Positions 25,761 through 34,144 of a stretch of DNA of 64,000 bases are shown here, piece by piece. Within the stretch, counting starts at the first letter, position 1, and each line of letters begins with the position of its first letter. Source of the DNA: an uncultured Kordiimonas sp. (GTDB taxonomy: Bacteria; Pseudomonadota; Alphaproteobacteria; Sphingomonadales; Kordiimonadaceae); NCBI GenBank assembly GCA_947492375.1, contig CANLMI010000001.1, positions 1,054,001 through 1,118,000 of the forward strand, written 5' to 3'. The position numbers and the translations under genes are program-made. The notes below the pieces were generated by a model that was not told the origin of the DNA, made no database searches, and worked only from the letters and a program-made list of their open reading frames with translations.

Positions 25761-26507
25761 ATGGACACCGCATTATATGTGGGGTTAGCCCAAAGAACTG
25801 CGCTCAGACGGCGCCTGGATGTTGTTGCGCATAACGTTGCAAACATGTCAACGACAGCCTTTAATAAAGAAAGAGTGGTCTTTCGCCAATATCTGGTAGA
25901 CACTCCCGGAGCCGCAGCAACAACTGGCGGCAAGATTTCTTATGTCCTTGATCACGGTGTCGTCCGTAATCTGGATGTCGGCACACCTGTGACGACCAAT
26001 AATCCACTTGATATTTTCATCTCAAAAGGCGGTTATCTCTCGGTTGAAAGCCGGAATGGGGAAACACTTTACACCCGTAACGGACGGATGCGCCTCGACA
26101 CTGATAACTTCATTACACTTCTCAGCGGCGAACGTGTTCTCGACGTCGATGGAAACCCTATTCAATTAGAAAATGGTGACACGCGCGTTGATATCGCAGA
26201 TGACGGCACAATTTCTGGCGAGTTAGGCGTGGTTGCACAGCTAAGTATCTCAAGCTTTGCTAACGAGCAATCTCTCAAAAGGGTCGGGACTTCGCTTTAT
26301 GAAGCAGAACAAGATCCAATCGACCCAGCCGATGCACCGCTGATCGGAATAATACAAAAAGCTTATGAAAGCTCAAACGTCAACGCGATTGAATCCACTG
26401 TAGAGATGATCGATGTCCTTCGGACCTATCAAAATGCAGAGCAACGCGCGAAAGATATAACTGATCTCCGTGAAGACGCGCTTCGTCGCCTCTCACGAGT
26501 TCAATAG
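25761..26507 (+). CDS. flgF: Flagellar basal-body rod protein FlgF
   Basis: A 248-residue proximal rod subunit, exported through the flagellar type III system. The N-terminal rod motif is ALRRRLDVVAHNVANMSTTA. The C-terminal signature is SNVNAIESTVEMIDVLRTYQ. The middle region YLSVESRNGETLYTRNGRM is typical of the FlgF/FlgG/FlgE family. A strong GGAGAAG ribosome binding site precedes the ATG. It is the first gene of flgFGAH under a sigma-54 promoter. Confidence 0.95.
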   Translation: MDTALYVGLAQRTALRRRLDVVAHNVANMSTTAFNKERVVFRQYLVDTPGAAATTGGKISYVLDHGVVRNLDVGTPVTTNNPLDIFISKGGYLSVESRNGETLYTRNGRMRLDTDNFITLLSGERVLDVDGNPIQLENGDTRVDIADDGTISGELGVVAQLSISSFANEQSLKRVGTSLYEAEQDPIDPADAPLIGIIQKAYESSNVNAIESTVEMIDVLRTYQNAEQRAKDITDLREDALRRLSRVQ

Positions 26508-26539
26508 ATAGCTTACAGAGTTAAGGAAAGGACAGTCCC

Positions 26540-27325
26540 ATGAGAGCACTTAGTTCCGCAGCAACAGGTATGTTGGCTCAGCAGCTTAATGTTGATACAA
26601 TTTCAAACAATATCGCAAACCTGAACACAACTGGTTTCAAGCGTCAACGCGCTGAGTTTCAAGATTTATTATACCAAAATATCGAGCGTGCTGGCTCAAA
26701 CTCTTCAGACGCAGGCACAACACTGCCCAGCGGCATTCAGGTCGGCGTTGGCGTACGTGCAGCAGGTATTTACCGGATCGATGAACAGGGCAGCTTGGAA
26801 AACACTGGTAACACTTTTGACATCGCGATTAATGGAAATGGGTATTTCCGTATCCAGTTACCTGATGGTCAAGATGCCTACACCCGAGCAGGGTCGTTCC
26901 AGATCGATCAAAACGGTCAACTAGTAACACCGCAAGGCTTTATCGTTCAGCCACAGGTTACAATCCCGCAGGACGCACGCGATGTTTCAGTTAACGAACA
27001 AGGCGAAATCTCGTTTAGTCTTGACGGTCAGGTTCAACCCTCTGTTGCCGGACAGCTTGATCTGGCAATATTTCCCAATAGCGTTGGCCTAGAAGCAATT
27101 GGTGGAAACCTGTTGTTAGAAACACAAGCATCCGGGGCCGCTAATATTGCAACACCAGGCTCCCAAGGGTTTGGGTCTGTTTTACAGGGCTTTCTTGAAC
27201 GCTCGAATGTAAATGCAGTTAGCGAGATCACCGCCCTAATCTCGGCGCAGCGCGCATATGAATTAAACTCGCAAGTAATCCAGACAGCGGATGAAATGCT
27301 GAGCACAGCCGGTCAGCTTCGTTAA
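26540..27325 (+). CDS. flgG: Flagellar distal rod protein FlgG
   Basis: A 261-residue distal rod protein. It starts MRALSSAATGMLAQQLNVD and has SNNIANLNTTGFKRQRAEF; the C-terminus has FLERSNVNAVSEITALISAQ and RAYELNSQVIQTADEML. Length and motifs are textbook for FlgG. It lies 32 bases after flgF with AAGGAAAGGA before the start. Confidence 0.97.
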   Translation: MRALSSAATGMLAQQLNVDTISNNIANLNTTGFKRQRAEFQDLLYQNIERAGSNSSDAGTTLPSGIQVGVGVRAAGIYRIDEQGSLENTGNTFDIAINGNGYFRIQLPDGQDAYTRAGSFQIDQNGQLVTPQGFIVQPQVTIPQDARDVSVNEQGEISFSLDGQVQPSVAGQLDLAIFPNSVGLEAIGGNLLLETQASGAANIATPGSQGFGSVLQGFLERSNVNAVSEITALISAQRAYELNSQVIQTADEMLSTAGQLR

Positions 27326-27351
27326 TACCATTAGAGTGAAATGACAAGATC

Positions 27352-28332
27352 ATGAAAAACATCGGTAAAAAGATAAAATCATTCGCAAATACAAGCATAC
27401 TAATTGCTTCGGTCATTGGTATGTCATCATCAACAGTTGCTGAAAATGATTTACTATCAAACCTAAGCGTCACTGATAACATGGTCAAACTAAGCGATCT
27501 TTTTTCCAACACTGGTGCCAAGGGTGAGGAAATTGTTCTTACAGCTCCTGCCCCTGGCAAGAGCATTCAAATTTCAAGCTATCAGCTCGAAAAAATTGCT
27601 AATAAATATGCACTCGACTGGCAAAAACCGGATTACTTGAAACGCATTACCCTTAATCGGGAAGGCCTGCCGGTAAAGGCTGATGATATTCAACGGTTAA
27701 TCCGTGAAAACCTTGAGCTTGACGGCATCGCTGGCGGCATTGCCATACGTATTTTTGGGCATCGTAAAGGCATCTTTCTCCCCATAACGTCCAGCATTTA
27801 TGACATCGAAGTGTCAGAGATCGATGTCTCTGAGCGCCAGGATCGCTTCTCCGCAATTCTAAGCCTCCCGTTTAGCGGTCAGGAACGCAAGCAACTAAGG
27901 ATAACAGGCTCAATTGAACAGGTAGAAACCGTTCCTGTGTTTGCCCGCACCATAAAACCAGGCGAAATAATCGCTGAATCTGACATCAACTGGCAGGATG
28001 TTTCCATCAAGCGGATCAACAACCGGACAATCAGTGATATGGACACTCTTATAGGGCAAACGGTTAAACGCCCGGTCAGGGCAGGCAAAATGCTGGTAAC
28101 ATCGGATGTTCAAACCCCTGTTGCTGTTGGCAAAGGGGAACACCTCACCCTGATTTACAAAGCTGGTGCGATGCAGCTTACAACGGGGGCAAGAGCGCTT
28201 GAAACTGGCGGCATTGGCGACATTATTAATGTTATGAACATACAATCCCGCCAATCCGTTGAAGCCAAAATTACATCGCCCGGCATTGCAACAGTTACCA
28301 GCTACAACGTTTTAAAGCTTGCATCGCGGTAA
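27352..28332 (+). CDS. flgA: Flagellar P-ring assembly chaperone FlgA
   Basis: A 326-residue periplasmic chaperone for P-ring formation. The signal segment ILIASVIGMSSSTVAEND ends near residue 34. The C-terminal SAF/ChapFlgA domain includes VFARTIKPGEIIAESDINWQ, then TVKRPVRAGKMLVTSDV and VMNIQSRQSVEAKI. It is longer than the E. coli protein (219 residues), as is common in alphaproteobacteria, where an extra N-terminal domain is present. Lies between flgG and flgH. Confidence 0.92.
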   Translation: MKNIGKKIKSFANTSILIASVIGMSSSTVAENDLLSNLSVTDNMVKLSDLFSNTGAKGEEIVLTAPAPGKSIQISSYQLEKIANKYALDWQKPDYLKRITLNREGLPVKADDIQRLIRENLELDGIAGGIAIRIFGHRKGIFLPITSSIYDIEVSEIDVSERQDRFSAILSLPFSGQERKQLRITGSIEQVETVPVFARTIKPGEIIAESDINWQDVSIKRINNRTISDMDTLIGQTVKRPVRAGKMLVTSDVQTPVAVGKGEHLTLIYKAGAMQLTTGARALETGGIGDIINVMNIQSRQSVEAKITSPGIATVTSYNVLKLASR

Positions 28333-28380
28333 TATCGAATGGAATGCGCCCAAAGAAAAAGTGCGCCTGGAGAGGAAACA

Positions 28381-29178
28381 ATGAAACAATCATATCAAAA
28401 GCAATTAAAGTTATTCAGCTCTGTGGCTATGGTTTCACTCCTGAGTGCTTGCGGTAGTTTGGACCGGATCAAAGACATAGGAAAAGAACCAGACCTCACT
28501 CCAATCACAGAGGTTAAGGCGCCTGTCAGGCAACGCTCAATCAGTGTGCCATTACCTCAAAACATGCCGCAAAAATACGAAGCAAACTCTTTGTGGCGCA
28601 CCGGTGCCAGAGCCTTCTTCAAAGACCAGCGCGCATCAAACATAGGCGATTTATTGACTGTTCAAATCGATATTCAGGATCAAGCACAAATCGGCAATAC
28701 AACAGCCCGGAGCCGCACAACAGCAGAAAATGCAGGCATTGAAAACTTCCTCGGTATCCCGCAAGGTATTGATAGCCTGATTGGCAGCGGCGCAGAGCCA
28801 GGATCAACCCGCGCTGCAATTGCCGGGGGCTTTGATCCAGCAAACCTGATAGGTATCGATTCAACTAATTCTTATAACGGAACAGGTACCGTTAACCGCA
28901 GCGAAACCATCAGCCTTACAGCAGCTGTGATGGTAACCGAAGTATTACCGAATGGCAATTTCGTCATTCAAGGCCGACAAGAAGTACGAGTGAATTTTGA
29001 AAAACGCGAACTACTGATTGCAGGCATTATTCGCCCAGCCGATATATCCAGCTCCAATGTGATCCAACATACTCAGATCGCAGAAGCAAGGATTTCGTAC
29101 GGCGGCAAAGGGCAAATCACCGATGTACAACAGCCGCGCTATGGCACACAGTTGTATGATATTATTTTCCCATTTTAA
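28381..29178 (+). CDS. flgH: Flagellar L-ring lipoprotein FlgH
   Basis: An outer-membrane lipoprotein of about 265 residues that forms the L-ring. The lipobox LLSAC gives the acylated Cys near residue 24. FlgH motifs include SLWRTGARAFFKDQRASNIG, DLLTVQIDI, NRSETISLTAAVMVTEVLPN, GNFVIQGRQEVRVN and IRPADISSSNVI. I place the start at ATG 28381, preceded by GGAGAGGAAAC; an ATG at 28339 would add 14 unlikely residues before the signal peptide. A terminator follows. Confidence 0.95.
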   Translation: MKQSYQKQLKLFSSVAMVSLLSACGSLDRIKDIGKEPDLTPITEVKAPVRQRSISVPLPQNMPQKYEANSLWRTGARAFFKDQRASNIGDLLTVQIDIQDQAQIGNTTARSRTTAENAGIENFLGIPQGIDSLIGSGAEPGSTRAAIAGGFDPANLIGIDSTNSYNGTGTVNRSETISLTAAVMVTEVLPNGNFVIQGRQEVRVNFEKRELLIAGIIRPADISSSNVIQHTQIAEARISYGGKGQITDVQQPRYGTQLYDIIFPF

Positions 29179-29239
29179 ATGAAGGAGGTGGAGTATAAGT
29201 AACTAATTTTATACTTCTCAAAAAATAGCAAACTTTTAC

Positions 29240-29270
29240 GGCCAAACACCTCGCAGGGTTTGGCCTTTTT
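29240..29270 (+). terminator. Rho-independent terminator after flgH
   Basis: Stem GGCCAAAC / GTTTGGCC followed by TTTTT. It ends the flgFGAH transcript. Confidence 0.88.
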
Positions 29271-29292
29271 CTTGTGAGTGCAAAAGAGCAAC

Positions 29293-29320
29293 AAAAAAGC
29301 CGGCCCAAAAGCCAGCTTTC
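29293..29320 (-). terminator. Terminator-like hairpin after dksA (minus strand)
   Basis: Read on the minus strand, AAAGCTGGC and GCCGGCTTT pair (one G-U) and are followed by a T-run. It suits termination of the dksA transcript. Confidence 0.7.
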
Positions 29321-29368
29321 CGAAATAGTCATTATATTACAATCTATTCAATGCCTTACTTATGGCCT

Positions 29369-29800
29369 TTACTCTTCACGGTGAACTTTCTCTGCACGCT
29401 CATGAGCTTCTTGTGCCTCAATCGTCATTGTAGCGATTGGCCTCGCATCCAGACGGCGTAAACTAATTGGATCTCCAGATACTTCGCAATATCCATACTC
29501 GCCCTCTTCGATACGGCGAAGAGCTGAGTCAATTTTGGAAACAAGCTTGCGCTGGCGATCCCGTGTTCTCAGTTCTACCGACCAATCGGTTTCTGAAGAA
29601 GCGCGATCAGCGATATCCGGCTCACGCAAATTGTCTTCCTGAAGATTTTGTAATGTTTCAGCAGACTCGCGTAAAATATCATCTTTCCAATCTTCTAGTT
29701 TTCTACGAAAATATTCTAATTGATTAGCATTCATGAATTCTTCGTTTGGAGAAGGCATGTAACCTTCTGGAAGCTCTACAGCTGAGTTATTTTGCGTCAT
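29369..29800 (-). CDS. dksA: RNA polymerase-binding transcription factor DksA
   Basis: A 143-residue coiled-coil factor that enters the RNA polymerase secondary channel and helps ppGpp control rRNA and amino-acid promoters. The coiled coil has FRRKLEDWKDDILRESAETL and the tip region DIADRASSETD. The C-terminal finger reads YGYCEVSGDPISLRRLDARP; only one of the four zinc-binding Cys is present, as in many alphaproteobacterial DksA proteins. It lies among flagellar genes, between flgH and fliX. Confidence 0.95.
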   Translation of the reverse strand: MTQNNSAVELPEGYMPSPNEEFMNANQLEYFRRKLEDWKDDILRESAETLQNLQEDNLREPDIADRASSETDWSVELRTRDRQRKLVSKIDSALRRIEEGEYGYCEVSGDPISLRRLDARPIATMTIEAQEAHERAEKVHREE

Positions 29801-29962
29801 AGCAACTGCCCATTATCCCTAATCTTAACAAAGTCGACTATTTCTCAGTTTTTCTGAGTTCGGCGTTATATAATCGCTTCAAAGCGCGAGTACAAGAGGG
29901 AAAGGGTGGATTTAAACCAAGTTTACCGCTTACTTAACCGGGCAAAAAAAATCCAGAGGGTA

Positions 29963-30382
29963 TTACATGCCTAGCTTTGCAAGCTCTACTTCTGCACGCA
30001 ATTCAATTTCTTCAAGTATTTCATTAAGTTGCTCATCTTGAGTATTGCCCTTTTGTGATCTGGCAAGTGACGCAAGTGAACGAAGATTGCTAATAGGGAT
30101 CGCGCCCAACAGAAGGCCTTTACGGACCTCTTCGAGCAAATCCAACATCTCATTCGCTCGATTTAAGCCTTTGGAACGCCCTGTCGTAGAATCAGGAACC
30201 TCTTGAAGCGAAAGAAGTGCATCAACTGTTGCAAGCGGACTGGGTCCACCCACATTCGTAGCCTGAGACAAATCCTGCGGCCCTGATAGTGCGCTTGAAA
30301 AGCCCGCCCCATCACTAGCTTGCTTTGCCCCGGTCTTCTTAATTGTCTTGGACGTAATTCGCCCTGAACCTGAAATCTTCAT
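29963..30382 (-). CDS. fliX: Flagellar assembly regulator FliX
   Basis: A 139-residue alphaproteobacterial regulator. It begins MKISGSGRITSKTIKKTGA and has NEMLDLLEEVRKGLLLGAIP and EILEEIELRAEVELAKLGM, the FliX pattern. In Caulobacter, FliX holds the sigma-54 activator FlbD in check until the early basal body is assembled. It is divergent from flgI, whose promoter is sigma-54 type, in keeping with that checkpoint. FlbD itself is not in the window. Confidence 0.92.
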   Translation of the reverse strand: MKISGSGRITSKTIKKTGAKQASDGAGFSSALSGPQDLSQATNVGGPSPLATVDALLSLQEVPDSTTGRSKGLNRANEMLDLLEEVRKGLLLGAIPISNLRSLASLARSQKGNTQDEQLNEILEEIELRAEVELAKLGM

Positions 30383-30508
30383 ATCTCTAATTTATAGGCA
30401 TAAATACTATTGGGCAAGCTTTGCAATTCATTTCCGGAAAATAATACCTACAGCCTTCGCCGTTTCATAAAAAATATTAAATATCATACACTTAGTAATA
30501 ATAAAAAA

Positions 30509-30523
30509 TGGCACAAATTTCGC
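30509..30523 (+). promoter_or_regulatory. Sigma-54 promoter of flgI operon
   Basis: TGGCACAAATTTCGC has GG-N10-GC spacing and lies 45 bases before the flgI start. Confidence 0.85.
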
Positions 30524-30567
30524 TTTATAAGGTGTAAGAAATATTTTCACGCTGGAAAAGGGAAAAA

Positions 30568-31722
30568 ATGTTCATGAAAGCACTTAAGCAAGACAAACAT
30601 GTCACGCCAAATGTTGCCATGTCTATCACAGTTCTCATTGCAGCATTTCTTTTTGCTCTCATACATTCGTCAAACGCGGTTGCTTCTTCTCGTATAAAAG
30701 ATATCACCTCTGTTGAAGGAGTGCGGGAAAACCAACTTGTAGGATACGGCCTGGTAGTTGGCTTGAACGGTACAGGCGATACTTTCCAGAACGTTCCTCA
30801 TACCGAGCAAAGCCTTGTTGCTATGCTTGAGCGGTTTGGAACCAATATTAACGGCGAACAATTACGGCCTGAAAATGTAGCGACAGTAATAGTGACAGCC
30901 GACCTTCCTCCATTTGCACGCCCCGGCACACGAATAGACGTTTCAGTAAGCTCAATCGGCGACGCAGATGACTTAAGAGGCGGAACATTGGTTGTAACAC
31001 CCCTTCAAGGCGCAAACGGTGAAGTTTACGCTGTGGCACAAGGTACAGTGGCTGTATCAGGATTTAATGTCCAAGGTGAAGCCGCACAGATAGTGCAAGG
31101 TGTTCCGACAAGCGGCAGAATTTCAAATGGGGCAATCATTGAAAATGAAGTAAATTTTGAGTTGGCAAACCTGTCATCGGTGAAATTATCCCTACACAAT
31201 CCTGACTTCACAACTGCCAAACGCATTGCAACTGCCATCAATAAACATTTAGGTACTACGCTATCGGTAGCGCTTGATCCGTCAACAATTAAAATCAGCC
31301 GACCTATTGGTTACAGGCTTCCAATGTTTAACCTTCTTCAAGAGATCGAGCTTTTAGAGGTTGAACCAGATCAACGCGCAAGAGTTCTTATCGACGAACG
31401 TACCGGCATTATTGTTATGGGCAATCAGGTACGCATAAACCCTATTGCCATCGCTCAAGGAAATTTAGTGATTAATATTCAGGAAGGTGCACAAGTTTCA
31501 CAACCAAATGCATTTGGTGAAGGTGAAACCGTTGCCGTCCCTCAAACTGATATAAGTGTGGAAGAAGTTGGCACTGAACTTCGTGTTTTACCTGAGACCG
31601 TTACATTACGTGAGCTTGTTGATGGGTTGAATGCGCTCGGGGTTTCGCCCCGTGATATGATTTCAATTCTTCAGGCTATTAAAGCTGCTGGCGCAATGCA
31701 GGCTGAAATTGAGGTAATTTAA
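30568..31722 (+). CDS. flgI: Flagellar P-ring protein FlgI
   Basis: A 384-residue periplasmic P-ring subunit. An N-terminal signal (VLIAAFLFALIHSSNAVAS) is followed by FlgI motifs RIKDITSVEGVRENQLVGYG, LVVGLNGTGDTFQN, ARPGTRIDVSVSSIGDADDL, RGGTLVVTPLQG and the C-terminal LVDGLNALGVSPRDMISILQ. The start ATG follows AAAAGGGAAAAA. It heads flgI-flgJ-flgN-like under a sigma-54 promoter. Confidence 0.97.
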   Translation: MFMKALKQDKHVTPNVAMSITVLIAAFLFALIHSSNAVASSRIKDITSVEGVRENQLVGYGLVVGLNGTGDTFQNVPHTEQSLVAMLERFGTNINGEQLRPENVATVIVTADLPPFARPGTRIDVSVSSIGDADDLRGGTLVVTPLQGANGEVYAVAQGTVAVSGFNVQGEAAQIVQGVPTSGRISNGAIIENEVNFELANLSSVKLSLHNPDFTTAKRIATAINKHLGTTLSVALDPSTIKISRPIGYRLPMFNLLQEIELLEVEPDQRARVLIDERTGIIVMGNQVRINPIAIAQGNLVINIQEGAQVSQPNAFGEGETVAVPQTDISVEEVGTELRVLPETVTLRELVDGLNALGVSPRDMISILQAIKAAGAMQAEIEVI

Positions 31723-31724
31723 TT

Positions 31725-32180
31725 ATGACATTACAATCCATAGATCTAGCGGGCGGCGCAAATCAGCTCTTAGCTAATAGCAATAGCCAGTCACAGGCAT
31801 CAAAATTATCTGCCGCGCGCGCCAATATTGAGCTCGCTAAAGCAAACGGCGAAGGCGAGAAAAGCGCCCGTGACGCTGCCGAGCAATTCGAAGCTGTTTT
31901 TATCTCACAGTTTCTCGCGCCTATTTTTGATACAATCCCAACCGACGGACCATTTGGCGGCGGGCATGCCGAAAGCGTTTATCGTGGATTTATGGTTGAA
32001 GAGATCGGCAAAGCCATCGCAAAAAATGGCGGCTTTGGCATAGCAGATACCGTGTACGGCGAGATATTAAGAATTCAATCTGGTAGTGATGCAGCGGTAT
32101 CACCCAGCCCTTCTAAAGTTACAGCCAATAGTGCCTATGACAAAGCCGCTAAATTACAGGAGGTAAAAAATGCCGCTTGA
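31725..32180 (+). CDS. flgJ: Rod-binding protein (FlgJ N-terminal domain, no muramidase)
   Basis: A 151-residue protein equal to the N-terminal rod-capping domain of FlgJ: ARDAAEQFEAVFISQFLAPI, then GGGHAESVYRGFMVEEIGKA and GGFGIADTVYGEIL. The C-terminal peptidoglycan hydrolase domain of gammaproteobacterial FlgJ is absent, as usual in alphaproteobacteria, where a separate enzyme does this work. It starts two bases after flgI and overlaps the next gene. Confidence 0.92.
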   Translation: MTLQSIDLAGGANQLLANSNSQSQASKLSAARANIELAKANGEGEKSARDAAEQFEAVFISQFLAPIFDTIPTDGPFGGGHAESVYRGFMVEEIGKAIAKNGGFGIADTVYGEILRIQSGSDAAVSPSPSKVTANSAYDKAAKLQEVKNAA

Positions 32181-32646
32181 TGCTCACCCAAACCAACTGG
32201 AAAACAACACCCCTTTAATCACTGGCCCCGGCGAAAAGCTGGTGAAAATCACCTTAAAGCTAACGGACCTGATAAAACGGGAAACAAGCTTTCTTAAAAC
32301 ACACCGGAATAAAGATGCTCAAGGCCTGCACGGTGAAAAAAGCCGACTAATGGCCGAATACAGAGAAACTTTAAACAACCTGCAAGTCAACGAACACTTG
32401 CTCGGCCCTAAAGATTCTAAAGAACGGAAATATATCAAATCCATTACCGAACCATTTCGTGAGGCTCTGCGTGAGCACGCACGCATTGTTCTCAGGATGA
32501 AAGCTGTAACTGAAGGCTTGATAAAAAGTGTTGGCGAAGAAGCTAAGAAGAACAACCCTTCGGTTACAGGCTATAATAACACAGCAGCCTTTGCCATTCC
32601 GCAAAATCAACGCCCGACATCACTTAGTTTAAATCAGGTTATTTGA
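32170..32646 (+). CDS. FlgN-like flagellar chaperone
   Basis: A 158-residue helical protein whose ATG sits after a perfect AGGAGG and overlaps the flgJ stop by 11 bases. LTDLIKRETSFLKTHRNKDA and EKSRLMAEYRETLNN resemble the FlgN hook-filament junction chaperone. The position after flgJ agrees with alphaproteobacterial operons. Family call is moderate because FlgN proteins diverge quickly. Confidence 0.7.
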   Translation: MPLDAHPNQLENNTPLITGPGEKLVKITLKLTDLIKRETSFLKTHRNKDAQGLHGEKSRLMAEYRETLNNLQVNEHLLGPKDSKERKYIKSITEPFREALREHARIVLRMKAVTEGLIKSVGEEAKKNNPSVTGYNNTAAFAIPQNQRPTSLSLNQVI

Positions 32647-32647
32647 T

Positions 32648-32980
32648 ATGGCTGTGATAGGTGCAACAATTGCATCAATACCACATCAACATTCTCATAA
32701 AAGCTCTGTTTCTTCATCTACTAATACGGCAAATAATCAGCAGCTAGCTAATAACTTTGCCGCCCTTTTGAAAAGCAGAATTTTTCCCTCTCTCTCAATA
32801 TCGCGCTCAGTAACAGGGAATTCTCTACCCCCTACTCCGCCGAGCCACACATCAGGTATAAGCCAACCACACCAGCTTGCATCCTTTGCTATTTTAAATA
32901 GTAACAGTGCTAATTCGCTTAGCAGTCAAAATACAAATAGCAAAAAGAATAGACCAGCCAAGAAGCCTGCTCGCAAATAA
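32648..32980 (+). CDS. Hypothetical protein in flgI operon, 110 aa
   Basis: A 110-residue low-complexity protein rich in Ser, Asn, Thr and Pro, with a basic C-terminus (KKNRPAKKPARK). No family is recognised. It starts two bases after the flgN-like stop, so it appears translationally coupled. It has no obvious signal or TM segment. It may be a secreted or disordered flagellar accessory protein, but no function can be assigned. Confidence 0.55.
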   Translation: MAVIGATIASIPHQHSHKSSVSSSTNTANNQQLANNFAALLKSRIFPSLSISRSVTGNSLPPTPPSHTSGISQPHQLASFAILNSNSANSLSSQNTNSKKNRPAKKPARK

Positions 32981-33171
32981 TCGCGTTTTGAAGTCCCTTC
33001 CAATCACCTCTAATCATCAGGCAAAAGATTCCGAGAAAACCATCGGCAGAATCTGCAATACGCACACTCAATACATTCAAATGATTCCTACACATTATTT
33101 TATTATTTTAGAAAATCGTTAAATTTTAAATTTAATTGTTATTTTTCAAATACTTATACAAATAAAAAAAC

Positions 33172-33186
33172 TGGCACACCCTTTGC
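33172..33186 (+). promoter_or_regulatory. Sigma-54 promoter of first flagellin gene
   Basis: TGGCACACCCTTTGC has exact GG-N10-GC spacing and is closest of the five to the consensus. It lies about 62 bases before the flagellin ATG. Between them is one imperfect hairpin, CAAATACTC / GAGTTTG with a bulged T. Confidence 0.88.
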
Positions 33187-33247
33187 TTTTATCAAGTCAA
33201 ATACTCTAAATGAGTTTGAACAGATTGTGAAAGAAAGGAGAGGTAAA

Positions 33248-34075
33248 ATGGCCTTTTCAGTTAATGTAAACGAACCAGCTTTACTTGCGCTACGTGCTTT
33301 GACAAATACAAATACTGATCTTCAAACAACCCAGGAGAGGATCAGTACAGGCCTTGAAATTGGATCAGCACGTGACAACGCAGCGATCTTTTCAATCGCG
33401 CAACAGTTGCGCGGCGATGTGCGCGGCCTTAACGCTGTACGCCAATCACTTGATCGCGGTATTTCAACCATCGATGTTGCCCTTGCCGCATCTACAGCAA
33501 TTTCAGACTTGTTGCTAGAATTAAAAGAACGCGCCGTAGCCGCCGCTGATGCAGGCCTTGACCAAACCAGCCGGGACGCGCTTTCCACTGACTTTGTAAC
33601 TTTAAGGGATCAAATCTCTCAAATTGTCTCAAATGCAGAATTCAACGGCTCAAACCTTATTGATACCGGTAGCGACGCTATCGTTGCAATCACTAATTCA
33701 GATGCAACACAAACATTAAACATTGACCATGAGGACTTGTCGTTAGGTGGCGGTGTTATCGACATTGGCCCCACGCAAAGTATTGGCACACAAACCCTAG
33801 CTGCCGCAGCCGTAGCAGATATCAATACTTCTATCGACCAGTTGAACGAGGTATTAACACGCTTCGGTGCAGGAGCCACGGCACTGGAACAAAGCCGCGT
33901 GTTTAATGAACAGCTTCAGGATGTTGTAGAAGTTGGTATCGGCAACCTGGTAGACGCTGATCTTGCCCAAGAAAGTGCAAACCTACAAGCCCTTCAGGTA
34001 AGGCAACAGTTAGGCTTGCAATCGCTATCAATCGCCAACCAGTCACCACAGGCGATTTTATCCCTCTTCCAGTAA
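33248..34075 (+). CDS. fliC1: Flagellin 1
   Basis: Flagellin of about 275 residues with conserved terminal helices and a short variable centre. It begins MAFSVNVNEPALLALRAL and ends QSLSIANQSPQAILSLFQ, with the conserved VEVGIGNLVDADLAQESANL near the C-terminus. The ATG at 33248 follows AAAGGAGAGG; an upstream in-frame start at 33227 would add seven residues that include the RBS and is unlikely. It is clearly more divergent from the two tandem flagellins downstream than they are from each other. A terminator follows. Confidence 0.93.
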   Translation: MAFSVNVNEPALLALRALTNTNTDLQTTQERISTGLEIGSARDNAAIFSIAQQLRGDVRGLNAVRQSLDRGISTIDVALAASTAISDLLLELKERAVAAADAGLDQTSRDALSTDFVTLRDQISQIVSNAEFNGSNLIDTGSDAIVAITNSDATQTLNIDHEDLSLGGGVIDIGPTQSIGTQTLAAAAVADINTSIDQLNEVLTRFGAGATALEQSRVFNEQLQDVVEVGIGNLVDADLAQESANLQALQVRQQLGLQSLSIANQSPQAILSLFQ

Positions 34076-34095
34076 AAGGAAGACATTTCACAATC

Positions 34096-34125
34096 AAAAA
34101 AGCCGGATTGCGTATCCGGCTTTTT
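34096..34125. terminator. Bidirectional terminator between fliC1 and pseC
   Basis: Stem AGCCGGAT / ATCCGGCT with A- and T-tracts on both sides (AAAAAA...TTTTT). It serves the convergent flagellin and pse genes. Confidence 0.9.
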
Positions 34126-34144
34126 GCATTTATAGAAATCTATA

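Noticed and set aside
30411-30424. TGGGCAAGCTTTGC resembling a second sigma-54 site near fliX/flgI
   Set aside because: The GG to GC spacing is 8 or 9 bases, not 10; the better site at 30509 explains flgI.
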